Assembly: GCA_001414485.1 (NCBI GenBank)
Contig: LLEY01000098.1
Location: 1-64,000, forward strand
Direction of reading: 5' to 3'
Origin: Calycina herbarum
Taxonomy: Eukaryota > Ascomycota > Leotiomycetes > Helotiales > Pezizellaceae
Length of the DNA: 64,000 nt
Part shown: one piece after another, positions 49,060 to 58,356 of the stretch
Numbering within the stretch: the stretch's first letter is position 1
Layout of the letters: the number at the start of each line of letters is the position of its first letter
The notes under the pieces: generated by a model
Databases searched by the model: none
Seen by the model: only the letters and a program-made list of their open reading frames with translations
What the model was told of the DNA's origin: nothing
Made by a program: the position numbers and the translations under genes

Positions 49060-50924
49060 TAACGTAGTATACTAGGACCTCGTGATTATTAGAACCTTGT
49101 AAATTTTTTCTCTACTCTACTACTTCTAACTTTAATATACGTTTTCTTAATAACTATCTAATAGAATCTTAAACCTAAGAAGCTTGAATTATCCTAGCTA
49201 TTAAAGCTATTCGATTATCTAAACAAATAAACTATAGTAAAGCTACGAAGCTATATAGAGTCTCTTATTCTATACTTACTAATAGAATAGCTAGTCGAAC
49301 TACTCTTAGCAAACACTAGCTAGCAAATTATAAAATAACTATAATAGAAGAGGAGGTAATTATTTAAAATATACTTAATCTAGATATAAGAGGATTTACG
49401 CCCTAGCTAGGTAGTGTAGAAGATATAGTATATTATATACTCGAGTTATATAGAGAATAACACGTTAGAAAGAACTAGGTATAACGATTTATACAACGAT
49501 GTCTAGAACTAAAGCCGTGTTTTAATCGCGTTTACGATTTCTAAAAAGCCTTATACAAAGATCCTAAGCTAATTAGTACGTAGTTTTAACTAGTAGAGAA
49601 TATATAAGTAAAATATAGGATCTAAGACTACGATTTCTATAACTTTAATAAGACTAGTTTTATAATAGGTGTTATCTATACTAGAATAGTTATTATACAC
49701 GCTAATTAATATAGTAGATATAGAGCTGTCTAGCTAGGTAATCGGGAATAGACTATAGTAATTATCTATATTAATAGAGAGGGTTTAAGCATCTCTCTAT
49801 TCTTAGTAGTTTAAGAGAAAAATCACCTTACTAGTTAGTATACTAAGGGCGGTCTTCTTAATAACTAGGTTATTAAACCAACTAGTAATAGATAAACTAA
49901 TAATAAGACAAGCTTAGAATAGCTAGAATACTTTAATAAATATACTTATAGTTATATAAAAGAGCTATATCGAATATTAGTTCTAGATAGATATAAGAGT
50001 TATAAATTAGTAGTATTCTAAGAGTATTATAAGTTATATAATATTATTACTCTTTACCTACCTTCTTATTTATCTTATCTAACCTAGCTACTCGATGTTA
50101 GGTGTTTTAGTATTCTTAAACATATATATAAGTATTAAATTAAGACCTTTATTAAGGCTTATATAAACTATATTACTAAGGTTAAGTTCTTTCTTATGTT
50201 TTATATAGCTTATAACTAGTTAATAATAACCTAAAACACTAAAGCTAGGTTTTATAGAGCTAGTCTAGTATCTCTAGAACCTTAGACTATAATCTTAAAG
50301 CTTAATATTAAGTTATAAACTCCTATACCTACTAGACCCCCCTCTGCCGACGCTATCCCTTAGGTCTCCTAGACTCCTTATAACCCTTCTAAAGCTCTTT
50401 TGTAATTAACTCTTATTAAGGATTATATTACTTATTACTAAGGAAGCTTACTAACACCTATTTTCTAAATAATCGCTTTGTTAGTAAAAGGTATAGAGTA
50501 ATTAGCTTATAAGGTAACTCTCTTATTAGCTAAGGTCTATATACTTTAAATAGTAAATAAAGCTCTTAACAAACGCCGGAGAGCTAAAAATACCCGTGTC
50601 TAAGAAGGAGGTATACTTACTATAGAGGATATATAAGACAGATTAGCTTAGAAGAATACAGAGGAGCAGGTTCGACGTAATAAGCGCTCTAGAGAGAGTA
50701 GAGAAGATAAAAGACAAACGACTTAGTAACGTTATAGCACTTATAGAAAAACTAGTTATAATATATAAACGTGTTAAGAAGTTGTAAATATATCTAGTTT
50801 ATTAGATTCTAAGGAGTTTTAATTAATTTAATATATTATAATAGTTTTATTATATTTTAAAGTAGTAGAGTAAGAAAAAATTCATAAGGTTCTAATAATT
50901 ACAAGGTTCTAATATACTACGTTA
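49060..50924 (+). mobile_element. Full-length pogo element, subfamily A, plus orientation (P7)
   Basis: TIRs ACGTAGTATACTAGGACC (49062) and inverse ending ACTACGTTA (50924), TA duplication in G1, 1.865 kb. The transposase relic is on the plus strand: HTH near 49,180, RGFTP..LGSVEDIV (about 49,390), YDFYNFNKTSF (first Asp turned to Asn, about 49,630), GNRE (about 49,740), LDRYKSYK (about 49,990), PSYLS..LLDV (about 50,090), and the C-terminal Cys/His tail near 50,740. Same subfamily as P1, P5 and P6. Confidence 0.88.
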
Positions 50925-51685
50925 GATAAAATTTAGAATATATATAAAGGTTATAACTAGTATATAAAAGGGAAATTATAGGTTTCTAGTTTATATATAA
51001 AAGAGTTTATATAAGAATACTATACTACGTCTACTTACGACTACTAAGGAATTCGTAGAACCTTATAGAAGATAAGATAATACTACTATATTAATCGATT
51101 ATCTATAATAGTTAAGGAAGTAATAGTAGAATATAATACCTATACTAGAAATAAGGCTTTCTACTATACTTCTTATAAATAGATAAATACTACTCTTATA
51201 CTATAGATATCTTAGAAATTAATATCTATAGATTTTATTATTAAATTACTAAAATCTAAAGATTTAATAATAAGAGTTAAGTATAATATAATCCTAGTTA
51301 TTATAGAATAACTTATAAAGTATATAATTTTAATAGTATATATAGAGTTAAGTATAGCTAAGGAATTAGTATTTATATTTCTTAGAGAAGTAGTCTTAAG
51401 ATATAGACTATTAGAAGAAATAATCTTAGATAGAGATAAACTCTTTACTATTAAATTTTAGATTACTCTTATAAAACGATTAAGTGTAAAAAGGAAGCTT
51501 TCTATAGCTTTCTACTCTTAGATAAATAGAGGAAACGAACGTATAAACTAGGTTATAGAAATATACCTTCGTTATTATATAAACTACTAGTAAGATAACT
51601 AGGTAGAACTGCTACCTCTAGTATAGTTTACTTATAATAGTTTAATAACGGAAATAACACTTATTATACTATTCTATACTAACTA
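50925..51685 (+). pseudogene. G1 pol segment: integrase core, truncated
   Basis: Aligns with G3 reversed (about 14,610-13,890): an integrase region ending ACTATTCTATACTAACTAT, where P8 begins. The C-terminal third and chromodomain do not follow. Confidence 0.75.
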
Positions 51686-53549
51686 TAACGTGGTTTATTA
51701 GGACCTGGCGTATATTAGAACCTAGTATACTTTTCCTATCTTCTCTACTTTATTATTTTAATATACGTTATCTTAATAACTACTAATAGAAATTTAAACT
51801 TAAGAAGCTTAAATTATCTTAGCTATCGAGGCTATCCGATTATCTAAAAAGCTTAGTTATTAAGCTACTATAAAAATCTACAAAGTCTCTAAAACTAGCC
51901 TTCGCTATAGAATAAACAGCTAACTTCCTCTTCTAAAACGACTGCTAGTAAATATTAAATTAACTTAACTCGAGGAGGAAGTAATTCTTTAGAATATACT
52001 TAACTTAGATTCTAGAGAGTTTATACCCTAGCTAGCTAGTATAGAAGATATAGCAAATTATATCCTCGAATCGTAAGAAGAGAAACGCGTTAGTAAGCTT
52101 TAGGTATATCGATTTATATAATAATAACTAGGGTTAAAGACGCGTTTTAATCGCGTTTACGACTTCTAAAAAGCCTTATACGAAGATTCTAATCTAATTA
52201 GTATATAGTTCTAACTTATATAAAATATAAGAGCGAAATATAACGTTTTAGATTACGATTTCTATAACTTTAATAAAACAGACTTTATAATAGATATGAT
52301 TTGCTCTATAATAGTTATTACACGTGTAGATCGACGTAGTAGAGGTAAGGCAGTTTAGCTAAGCAATCGGGAATAGACTATAGTAATTGCTTATATTAAT
52401 AGCGAGGGTTAGGATATCTCTCTATTTTTAGTCGTCTAAGAGAAGAATTATCTTACGAATTAGTATATAGACAGCGGCCTCCTATACGACTAGGTTATTA
52501 ACCCGACAAGTAACAGATAGACAAATAACGAGACAGGTCTAGAATAGCTAAAACACTTTAATAAATATACTACTAGTCGTATAAAGAGTCTATATCGAAT
52601 ACTAGTGTTAGATAGATATAAGAGTTATAAATCGGCTGAATTTTAAGAGTATTATAAAGTATATAATATTATAACTCTTAGACTACCTTCTTACTTATTC
52701 TATATAACCTAACTACTTAATATTAGATACTTTAGTATATTAAAGCAAGCGTATAGTCGACAGATTAAGACGTTTATCAAAGTCTATATCAACTATATTA
52801 CGAAGGTAGAGTTCTTTTTAGCTTTTATAGTAGTATATAAAGAATTAATAATAGTCTAGAACGCTTAAGCTAGATTCCGTAGAGCTAGCCTAGTACCTTT
52901 TAACCTATAAGTAGTACTTTTAAAGCTTGACGTAAGGTTATAGACTCTAACTCTCTTAAGACCCTCTACTGCTAATTCTAATACTTAGATCTCCTAGACT
53001 CTCTCAAACCCTACTAAAGCGCTCTTATAATCGACTCTTATTTAGAAACGGATTACCTATTACTAGAGAAGCTCGCCGACTCTACTATTTAAGACAGTTA
53101 CTATATTAGCAAAAGGTATAAAGCGAATAGCCTATAAGATAACCTTGTTATCTACTAAAGTACGTACTTTTCAAGCAGCGAATAAAGTCTTAAGTAAACG
53201 CCGTAGAGCTAAAAAGACTCGTATATATTAAGAGAGAGTACTTATAGTAGAGGATGTCTAAGATCTTTTAACTTAAAAGAACGTTAATAAGCAAGTACGA
53301 CGCGACTTACGTATAGAGAGAGGTAATAAGAAGGAGAGGTAATCGTCTAGACAGCGTTATAGTACTTACGGAAAAGCTAGTTATAATATACGAACTTGTT
53401 AAATAGATGTAGATATATCTGATTCTTCGGATTCTAAGTAGTTATAGTTAATTTAATATATTATAGTTAATTTATTAATATTTAAAGTTAAATACTAAGG
53501 AAAAGTACGCTAGGTCTTAATATACGCTAGGTTCTAATAAACCACGTTA
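51686..53549 (+). mobile_element. Full-length pogo element, subfamily B (P8)
   Basis: TIRs ACGTGGTTTATTAGGACC (51688) and the inverse ending ACCACGTTA (53549), 1.864 kb, plus orientation. The transposase relic keeps an HTH, SREFIPQLAS (about 52,010), YDFYNFNKTDF (about 52,260), GNRE, LDRYKSYKSAEF (about 52,610) and the Cys/His tail. It has G1 on its left, but unrelated sequence on its right, so it sits at a deletion or rearrangement breakpoint. Confidence 0.87.
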
Positions 53550-53928
53550 GTAGTATTTAGTTTAACTTCGTATTTATTATAGTAAGTAGTAGTTTACTTT
53601 ATATATTTATATAAATAAGTAATATAAAACGTAATCTAAAGTAAAATATAACTAAATACTTAAATACTCGAACTTTTTATAGTATTAGTAGACGAGTATA
53701 CTAATACTTATATATAATCTTTATATTCTAAAGTCGATAATATCGCTTTCGACATTATCGGTTATCGAATAGTCGACCTATATATGTCACGTGTTAGTAA
53801 TTATAAAGTTTCCTAGATCGCTTAGCTAGTCTAAGTATTCTTATTTACTATATCTATTCTAGATATACTTATTCTATCAGAGCGCTATCTAGAATAACTC
53901 GACATATGCTAGCACGTGACCCACGACA
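53550..53928 (-). repeat. AT-rich block ending in a degenerate LTR end
   Basis: The right half (about 53,740-53,928) has landmarks of the LTR family in minus orientation: GATCGCTTAGCTAG, TCAGAGCGCTATCTAGAA, then GCTAGCACGTGACCCACGACA as its U3 end. The left half has no recognised feature. Base composition changes abruptly at 53929. Confidence 0.55.
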
Positions 53929-54122
53929 GCGGACCCTCTTCTTTTCTCCGCGTTCCTGACTGTTCTCTAGATTGTACCGCGCGCCCTCTTCTCGAAGAAT
54001 ATAGCCCTGGGTTTGAGAAGTAGGATTGATATATACTTTATCCGTAAAGTAAACAAATTGCCAGAATCCATGGTCTGTCTTATCTTAATATGCTTTATAT
54101 AAACGTTCCTTTAATGTTTTTT

Positions 54123-54437
54123 TTAATATACAAATATCGAAGCTGTTCCTTTATCGAGGTAGTTAAGGCTGGCGACCTTAGCGAGGGTTGTATCGAGAGC
54201 TTAGGAGTCGGTAGGCGTTAAAAACCCTGATTCTAGAGCGTGTAGAATGTCTAGGACCTTTGGCTTTACATCTGGGACGAGTGGCAGGGCTATGCGATCG
54301 CGTTCTGGGTGCCGTATTAGGTTGTTGGTGGAGTTGTTTACTTCATGATTCTGCGGTCTCGACAAACGTCGCTTAATTTTTGGTGTTACATTAATTAGTG
54401 CTCCCTTTGGTGGTTGAATCTGTGCAGAATAGGCCTG
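54123..54437 (-). pseudogene. Protein-like relic segment, minus strand, unidentified
   Basis: The frame from 54437 down to the stop at 54123-54125 is open for 104 codons except one TAA at 54201-54203. It reads like ordinary protein (RHPERDRIALPLVPDVKPKV, then LDILHALESGFLTPTDS). It has no ATG, and the upstream continuation has a TAG. The natural codon usage and single Gln-type stop suggest the decayed 3' end of a gene that once lay here. No family recognised. It could also be chance, since a plus-strand ORF overlaps its right end. Confidence 0.35.
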
Positions 54438-54598
54438 CTATGGCGTATTCGAACTTTGATACTGTTTTGGCCCTCGGAGAAAATGCGAAGTTGGCGGGGG
54501 ATCGCAAGTCTACCAAGAATATTACCCTTGCTCGGAATCTGGCGGATAACATGGGTTATGTCATTCCGATCCATTCAGATACCTTGGCAGGACAGTAA
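54398..54598 (+). CDS. Small hypothetical ORF upstream of the P450
   Basis: A 66-codon frame from ATG 54398 containing NFDTVLALGENAKLAG, then NITLARNLADNMGYV, which looks plausibly protein-like. It is not recognised as any family. A second 66-codon frame overlaps it in another register, and the minus-strand relic overlaps its start, so at most one of these is real. It may be an exon remnant. TGTGCAG at 54420 could be an intron acceptor. Not convincing as a free-standing gene. Confidence 0.2.
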   Translation: MLPLVVESVQNRPAMAYSNFDTVLALGENAKLAGDRKSTKNITLARNLADNMGYVIPIHSDTLAGQ

Positions 54599-55007
54599 TT
54601 GGCCCGGCATTTGAGATTCTGCGTATTAGAGTTTTGGGCCGGAGCATACCAAAGGTTCGGGCCGCACGGTTCAAATCTGCTCTTTATTTGAAACGGTGAG
54701 TTAACAAGCCATAGAGATGATCTCGTTTAAATCTTTGCTGGGGTCTTGCGCGGCGATTTTTTGCTTTGAAAGTTCTACTTCCTAATTCCTATTGGTGTGA
54801 TAGTAGTGGGTATACCACTTGTCGAGATACGTCTGCTTGTCCATATCCAGCTGCATCACAGTAGGTGTGCATTCGGTCTTTCGGTGTCTTGACAATAGCG
54901 AATCTAACGACATACATTTTCCTCTGCACATAAAGGGTCTTCTGTAGTTCAAGTTAAATTCCACCACAAAAGGCTAAGACATCATATCTTTTCCTTAATC
55001 AATCAAA

Positions 55008-56704
55008 ATGATCACGATAATCAATTCTCTTTTGCTGTTTGCCGGTCTGGTGGGTGTCTACCTGACCGCTACGGTAGGCTATGAGCTCCTGTTCAACCCG
55101 CTGAGAAAGATACCCGGTCCATTTCTTGCCAGATTTACACGCTTCTGGGAGATGTCGGCACTTTGGCGTGGGCAGTATGCGGAGCGGATCATCAAGTTGC
55201 ACGAGGAATATGGTTGGTTTACCTTATCGTTACACCATTATTATGGCTACTGATATTTGAGACAGGACCATATGTACGGCTATCACCAACTCGAGTCAGC
55301 TGCAGCAATCCCGAAGCTTTGAAAACCATATACGCACTAGGAGGTGGATGGAGCAAGTCAGAATACTACGACGGAAGCGGAAATCCGCATGCGCAGAATC
55401 TCTTCAATGATCGTGATGAGTCGCGTCATAGCCAACGCAGACGTATGATCGCTCAATTCTACTCGATGTCCACAATGGTCAATTATGAAGAAGCTGTCAA
55501 TAAGACCATTGAAACCTTTGAATCCAAGTTCAATGATTTTGCAAAAGAGAAACGAGTTATTGATGGCCCAGCGACTTTTCAGCACTTTGCATTTGATATC
55601 ATTGGCGAGATTACTGTAAGTCCTAACCTACCATCTCGAAGAGTTTCTCCTGGCCATAGTTAACTGTTAACCAGTGGGGAAAAAGTTTCTCCTTGCTAGA
55701 ATCCGAGAGTGATACCACCGGCATTCTGAATATTGTACATAGTCTTGCCGTCTACCACAACTTCATCGGGCTAATACCAATTATCCACTCCATCCTCTTC
55801 GCTTTCGGGAACACATTCGGACATATCTTGAAGCTCGAGCCTCCCTCCACAATCCTACGTAACATTGTCGCCAACCAGACCCAAGAATTTGCCGACCAAG
55901 CATCCGAAAAAAAAGACAACGCCAAAGCAATGCCCTTCCTCGCAAAGCTACTCGGAGCAGTAAAAACCGGCAAAATCGACGCACTAGCTGTCGTCGATTC
56001 ATGCACGTCAAACGTGGTTGCTGGCTCGGATAGTACGTCTGCGGCGATGAGTTCAGCGTTCTACTACATCTATCACACTCCTACCGCTTTGGCTAAGCTT
56101 AGAGAGGAGATTGAAATCGGAGCACGGGAAGGTCGCGTCTCAGACCCTATTACCTTCGCTGAAGCACAACAATTACCGTATCTGCAAGCTGTGATCAAAG
56201 AAGCGTTGAGGATTGGGCCTCCTGCTGCCCAGATGCTGCCAAGATCCGTCCCGAAGGGAGGAGTTGAGTTTGATGGATATTTTTTCCCTGCTAATGTAAG
56301 TACCACTCATCCTTCCTCAAATAACCTTTTCGAACATAACTAAAAAAGAACAGACTGCTATCGGTGGTAGTGCCTGGACCATTGGATATAACTCCAAATA
56401 CGTCCCCAACCCGCGAGAATTCCAACCTGAACGTTTCCTGAACGAAAGTACGCTCGACAGCAACACCAAACTCTGTCTTAATTTCGCTTTTGGGGCCGGT
56501 GCTCGTACCTGTATAGGGAAGAATATTAGTTTGTTGGAGATGACGAAACTTATTCCGCAGGTGGTGAGGAATTTCAATTTGGTGTTTGTGGATCACCATA
56601 AGCCGATGGAGGTTAACACTTTGACGTTTTTTAACAAGGTTCATTATGACTGTTGGGTCCAGAAAAGGCAAGCTGCGGAGAAGACAGAGGGCGTTGTTTT
56701 GTGA
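55008..56704 (+). CDS. Cytochrome P450 monooxygenase, pisatin demethylase-like, intact
   Basis: Exons 55008-55212, 55266-55615, 55675-56295, 56354-56704 give 508 aa, normal for a fungal P450. Introns are 53, 59 and 58 bp: GTTGGT..ACAG, GTAAGT..CCAG, GTAAGT..ACAG, with CTGAT and ATAACTAA branch-like sites in the first and third. The start is supported by an in-frame TAA at 54996-54998. A membrane anchor spans residues 4-29, then the PLRKIPGP hinge (31-38); helix-C region DRDESRHSQRRR (117-128); I-helix AGSDST (301-306); K-helix E361-A-L-R364; PERF 417-420; heme loop FGAGARTCIG (438-447) with Cys445 as the iron ligand. All key residues are present. Such class II enzymes sit in the ER and take electrons from P450 reductase. 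The substrate cannot be read from sequence. The family guess rests on the N-terminal NPLRKIPGPFLARFTRFWE style. There is no adjacent pathway gene. Confidence 0.9.
55213..55265 (+). other. P450 intron 1 (53 bp)
   Basis: Donor GTTGGT is non-consensus but is required to join EEYG to PYVRLSP. Acceptor ACAG. CTGAT branch-like site 20 bases before the acceptor. Splits the Gly69 codon. Confidence 0.8.
55616..55674 (+). other. P450 intron 2 (59 bp)
   Basis: GTAAGT donor after the EIT codons and CCAG acceptor before WGKSF. Phase 0. Contains an in-frame stop, so it must be removed for a full protein. Confidence 0.8.
56296..56353 (+). other. P450 intron 3 (58 bp)
   Basis: GTAAGT donor after FFPAN, ACAG acceptor before TAIGGSAW, branch site CATAACTAA 13-20 bases upstream. 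Phase 0. Confidence 0.87.
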
Positions 56705-56925
56705 AGAGCGCTTTCTGGGGGTGATCGAGGTCAATTGGTGGTCACTTGTAGTGTGAATGTAAGATGAAGAGTGGATGGAAGAAGACGTATAGATAAAGTT
56801 TGGGTATAGCGGGGTAAATTTTGCCTTTCATACCTCCGCCAAAAAATACTTTCACGCTAAATCCAATCCAGTTGTATCTTGTGAGTGGGAAGTGTGGACA
56901 TTGTGTGAGCCGTGCGTGATAACAT
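56705..56925. other. P450 3' flank
   Basis: Normal-composition sequence between the stop codon and the G6 LTR. No second gene was seen. The island ends abruptly at the LTR. Confidence 0.6.
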
Positions 56926-57257
56926 TGTTACGAATCACGTGTCAGCAGCACAGGATAAGTAAAGTCCAGGCGGCGCCCTGATAGGACGAGTACTATCGGG
57001 ATAGTTATAGCAAATAGGGATCGGTTAGGTTAGCTAAGCGATCCAGGAATTTCTCATGTATGTCATCACGTGACTCGCTTATTGAGTCACATGACCGTTG
57101 GAGCTTGCAGGAGCTTATGTTAAAGCTTTAGATCTTAGGATCTACCTAAGCTCTAGGAGTATAAAGGTTCTATATAAGACTAGTATAGCTACTATTAGAT
57201 AGAAGCTTCGTACTTAACTTAGTTTATTAATTATATTATCTTATTTAATATCTTTAA
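56926..57257 (+). repeat. LTR of the 464-bp family, broken by P10 (G6)
   Basis: Starts TGTTACGAATCACGTG with little RIP in its first 150 bases, then follows the family LTR to TATCTTTAATA, where the pogo element P10 is inserted in a TA. The rest of the LTR, if present, lies beyond P10 and outside the window, so solo LTR versus full element cannot be decided. Confidence 0.82.
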
Positions 57258-58175
57258 TAACGTAGTTTATTATCGAGTTGTTTATATTATTAAGTCGCTT
57301 ACTTTTCTCTATATTCTACTCTACTAACTTTAACACGTGTTTTCTTAACTACTATAAATAGAAGTTTAAACTAAAGAAGCTTAAATTATTCTAGCTATTA
57401 AGGCTATTCGTTTATCTAAGATAATAAATACTCGGACTATAGTAAAACTATATAAAGTCTCTAGAACTATACTTAGAGACAGAATAGCTAGCTGAACTTC
57501 TTACGACGAAATACGACCTAATCGTTATAAATTAACTATACTAGAAGAGAAGGTAATTTCTTAGAATATACTTAAGCTAGATTCTAGAGAGTTTATACCA
57601 CAGCTTACTAGTATAGAAGATATAGCTAATTTTATCCTAGAATTAAGAGAGATAGAACGCGTTAGTAAGCTCTAGGCTTATCGATTTATATAATAATAAC
57701 CAGCTCTTAAGACGCGTTTTAATCGTGTTTACGATTTCTAAAAAGCTTTATATAAAGATTCTAAGCTAATTAGTACGTGGTTTCGACTAGTAGAAAATAT
57801 AAGAGTAAAATACGGGATTTTAGACTACGACTTCTATAACTTCGACGAGACTAGGTTTATAATAGATATAATCTACGCTATAATAGTTATAACCTACGTA
57901 GATCGACGTAGTAGAGATAAGACAGTTTAGCTAGAGAATAGAGAATAAGCTATAGCTATTATCTATATTAATAGTAAAGGCTAGAGTGTTTCTCTATTTT
58001 TAGTAGTTTAAGAGAAGAATTATCTTATAAACTAGTATACCGACGGCGGTCTTCTATTTAACTAGGTTATTAAACTAATAAGTAATAGATAGATAAATAA
58101 TAAGATAAGTCTAGAATAGTTAAAACACTTTAATAAATATACTACTACTTATATAAAGAGGCTATATTAAATACT
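57258..58175 (+). mobile_element. 5' half of a pogo element (P10), interrupted by P11
   Basis: Left TIR ACGTAGTTTATTATCGAG, then a plus-strand transposase relic: HTH, SREFIPQLTS (about 57,590), YDFYNFDETRF (first Asp present, about 57,830), up to GLYxIL at 58,170, where P11 is inserted in a TA. The second half lies beyond the window. Subfamily B-like body with its own TIR repeat sequence. Confidence 0.82.
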
Positions 58176-58356
58176 TAACGTGTTTTATAAGCGAGTCACC
58201 TACCTAAGCGAGTCGTCTACTTTTTCAATCTAGTATTATTATAATATAAAATACTTAATATTATATAAAGTTTTTAAACTATAGAAGCTATCTAGTATTA
58301 TTTAGAACTTTCGTTATCTTCTATATTAAGTATTTCTATCTAATAAGTATAAGAAT

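Larger units (their letters stand above)
35856..51685 (+). mobile_element. Ty3/Gypsy chromovirus G1, 3' end deleted, three nested pogo insertions
   Basis: 5' LTR at 35856-36318, then gag, zinc knuckle, protease, RT and part of integrase on the plus strand, in pieces: 36319-39848, 48470-49059, 50925-51685. The joins across P6 and P7 restore homology exactly at a duplicated TA. After P8 (51686-53549) the sequence no longer matches the family, so the rest of integrase, chromodomain, accessory ORF and 3' LTR are gone. The RT motif YLDNIL is at 39612-39629. Confidence 0.88.
53929..54997. other. Upstream part of the non-RIPed island
   Basis: Normal base composition with CpA/TpG present. Contains two weak protein-like frames (listed separately) and the presumed P450 promoter. 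The last 40 bases before the ATG are pyrimidine-rich (CATATCTTTTCCTT), common in fungal promoters. No clear TATA box. Confidence 0.5.

Noticed and set aside
54782..54967. 61-codon minus-strand ORF upstream of the P450
   Set aside because: No homology recognised, lies in the presumed P450 promoter, and is of chance length at this GC content.
56291..56734. 147-codon minus-strand ORF and other frames across 54,999-56,734
   Set aside because: They overlap the P450 exons, which have clear motifs in the plus frame. They are shadows of that gene.
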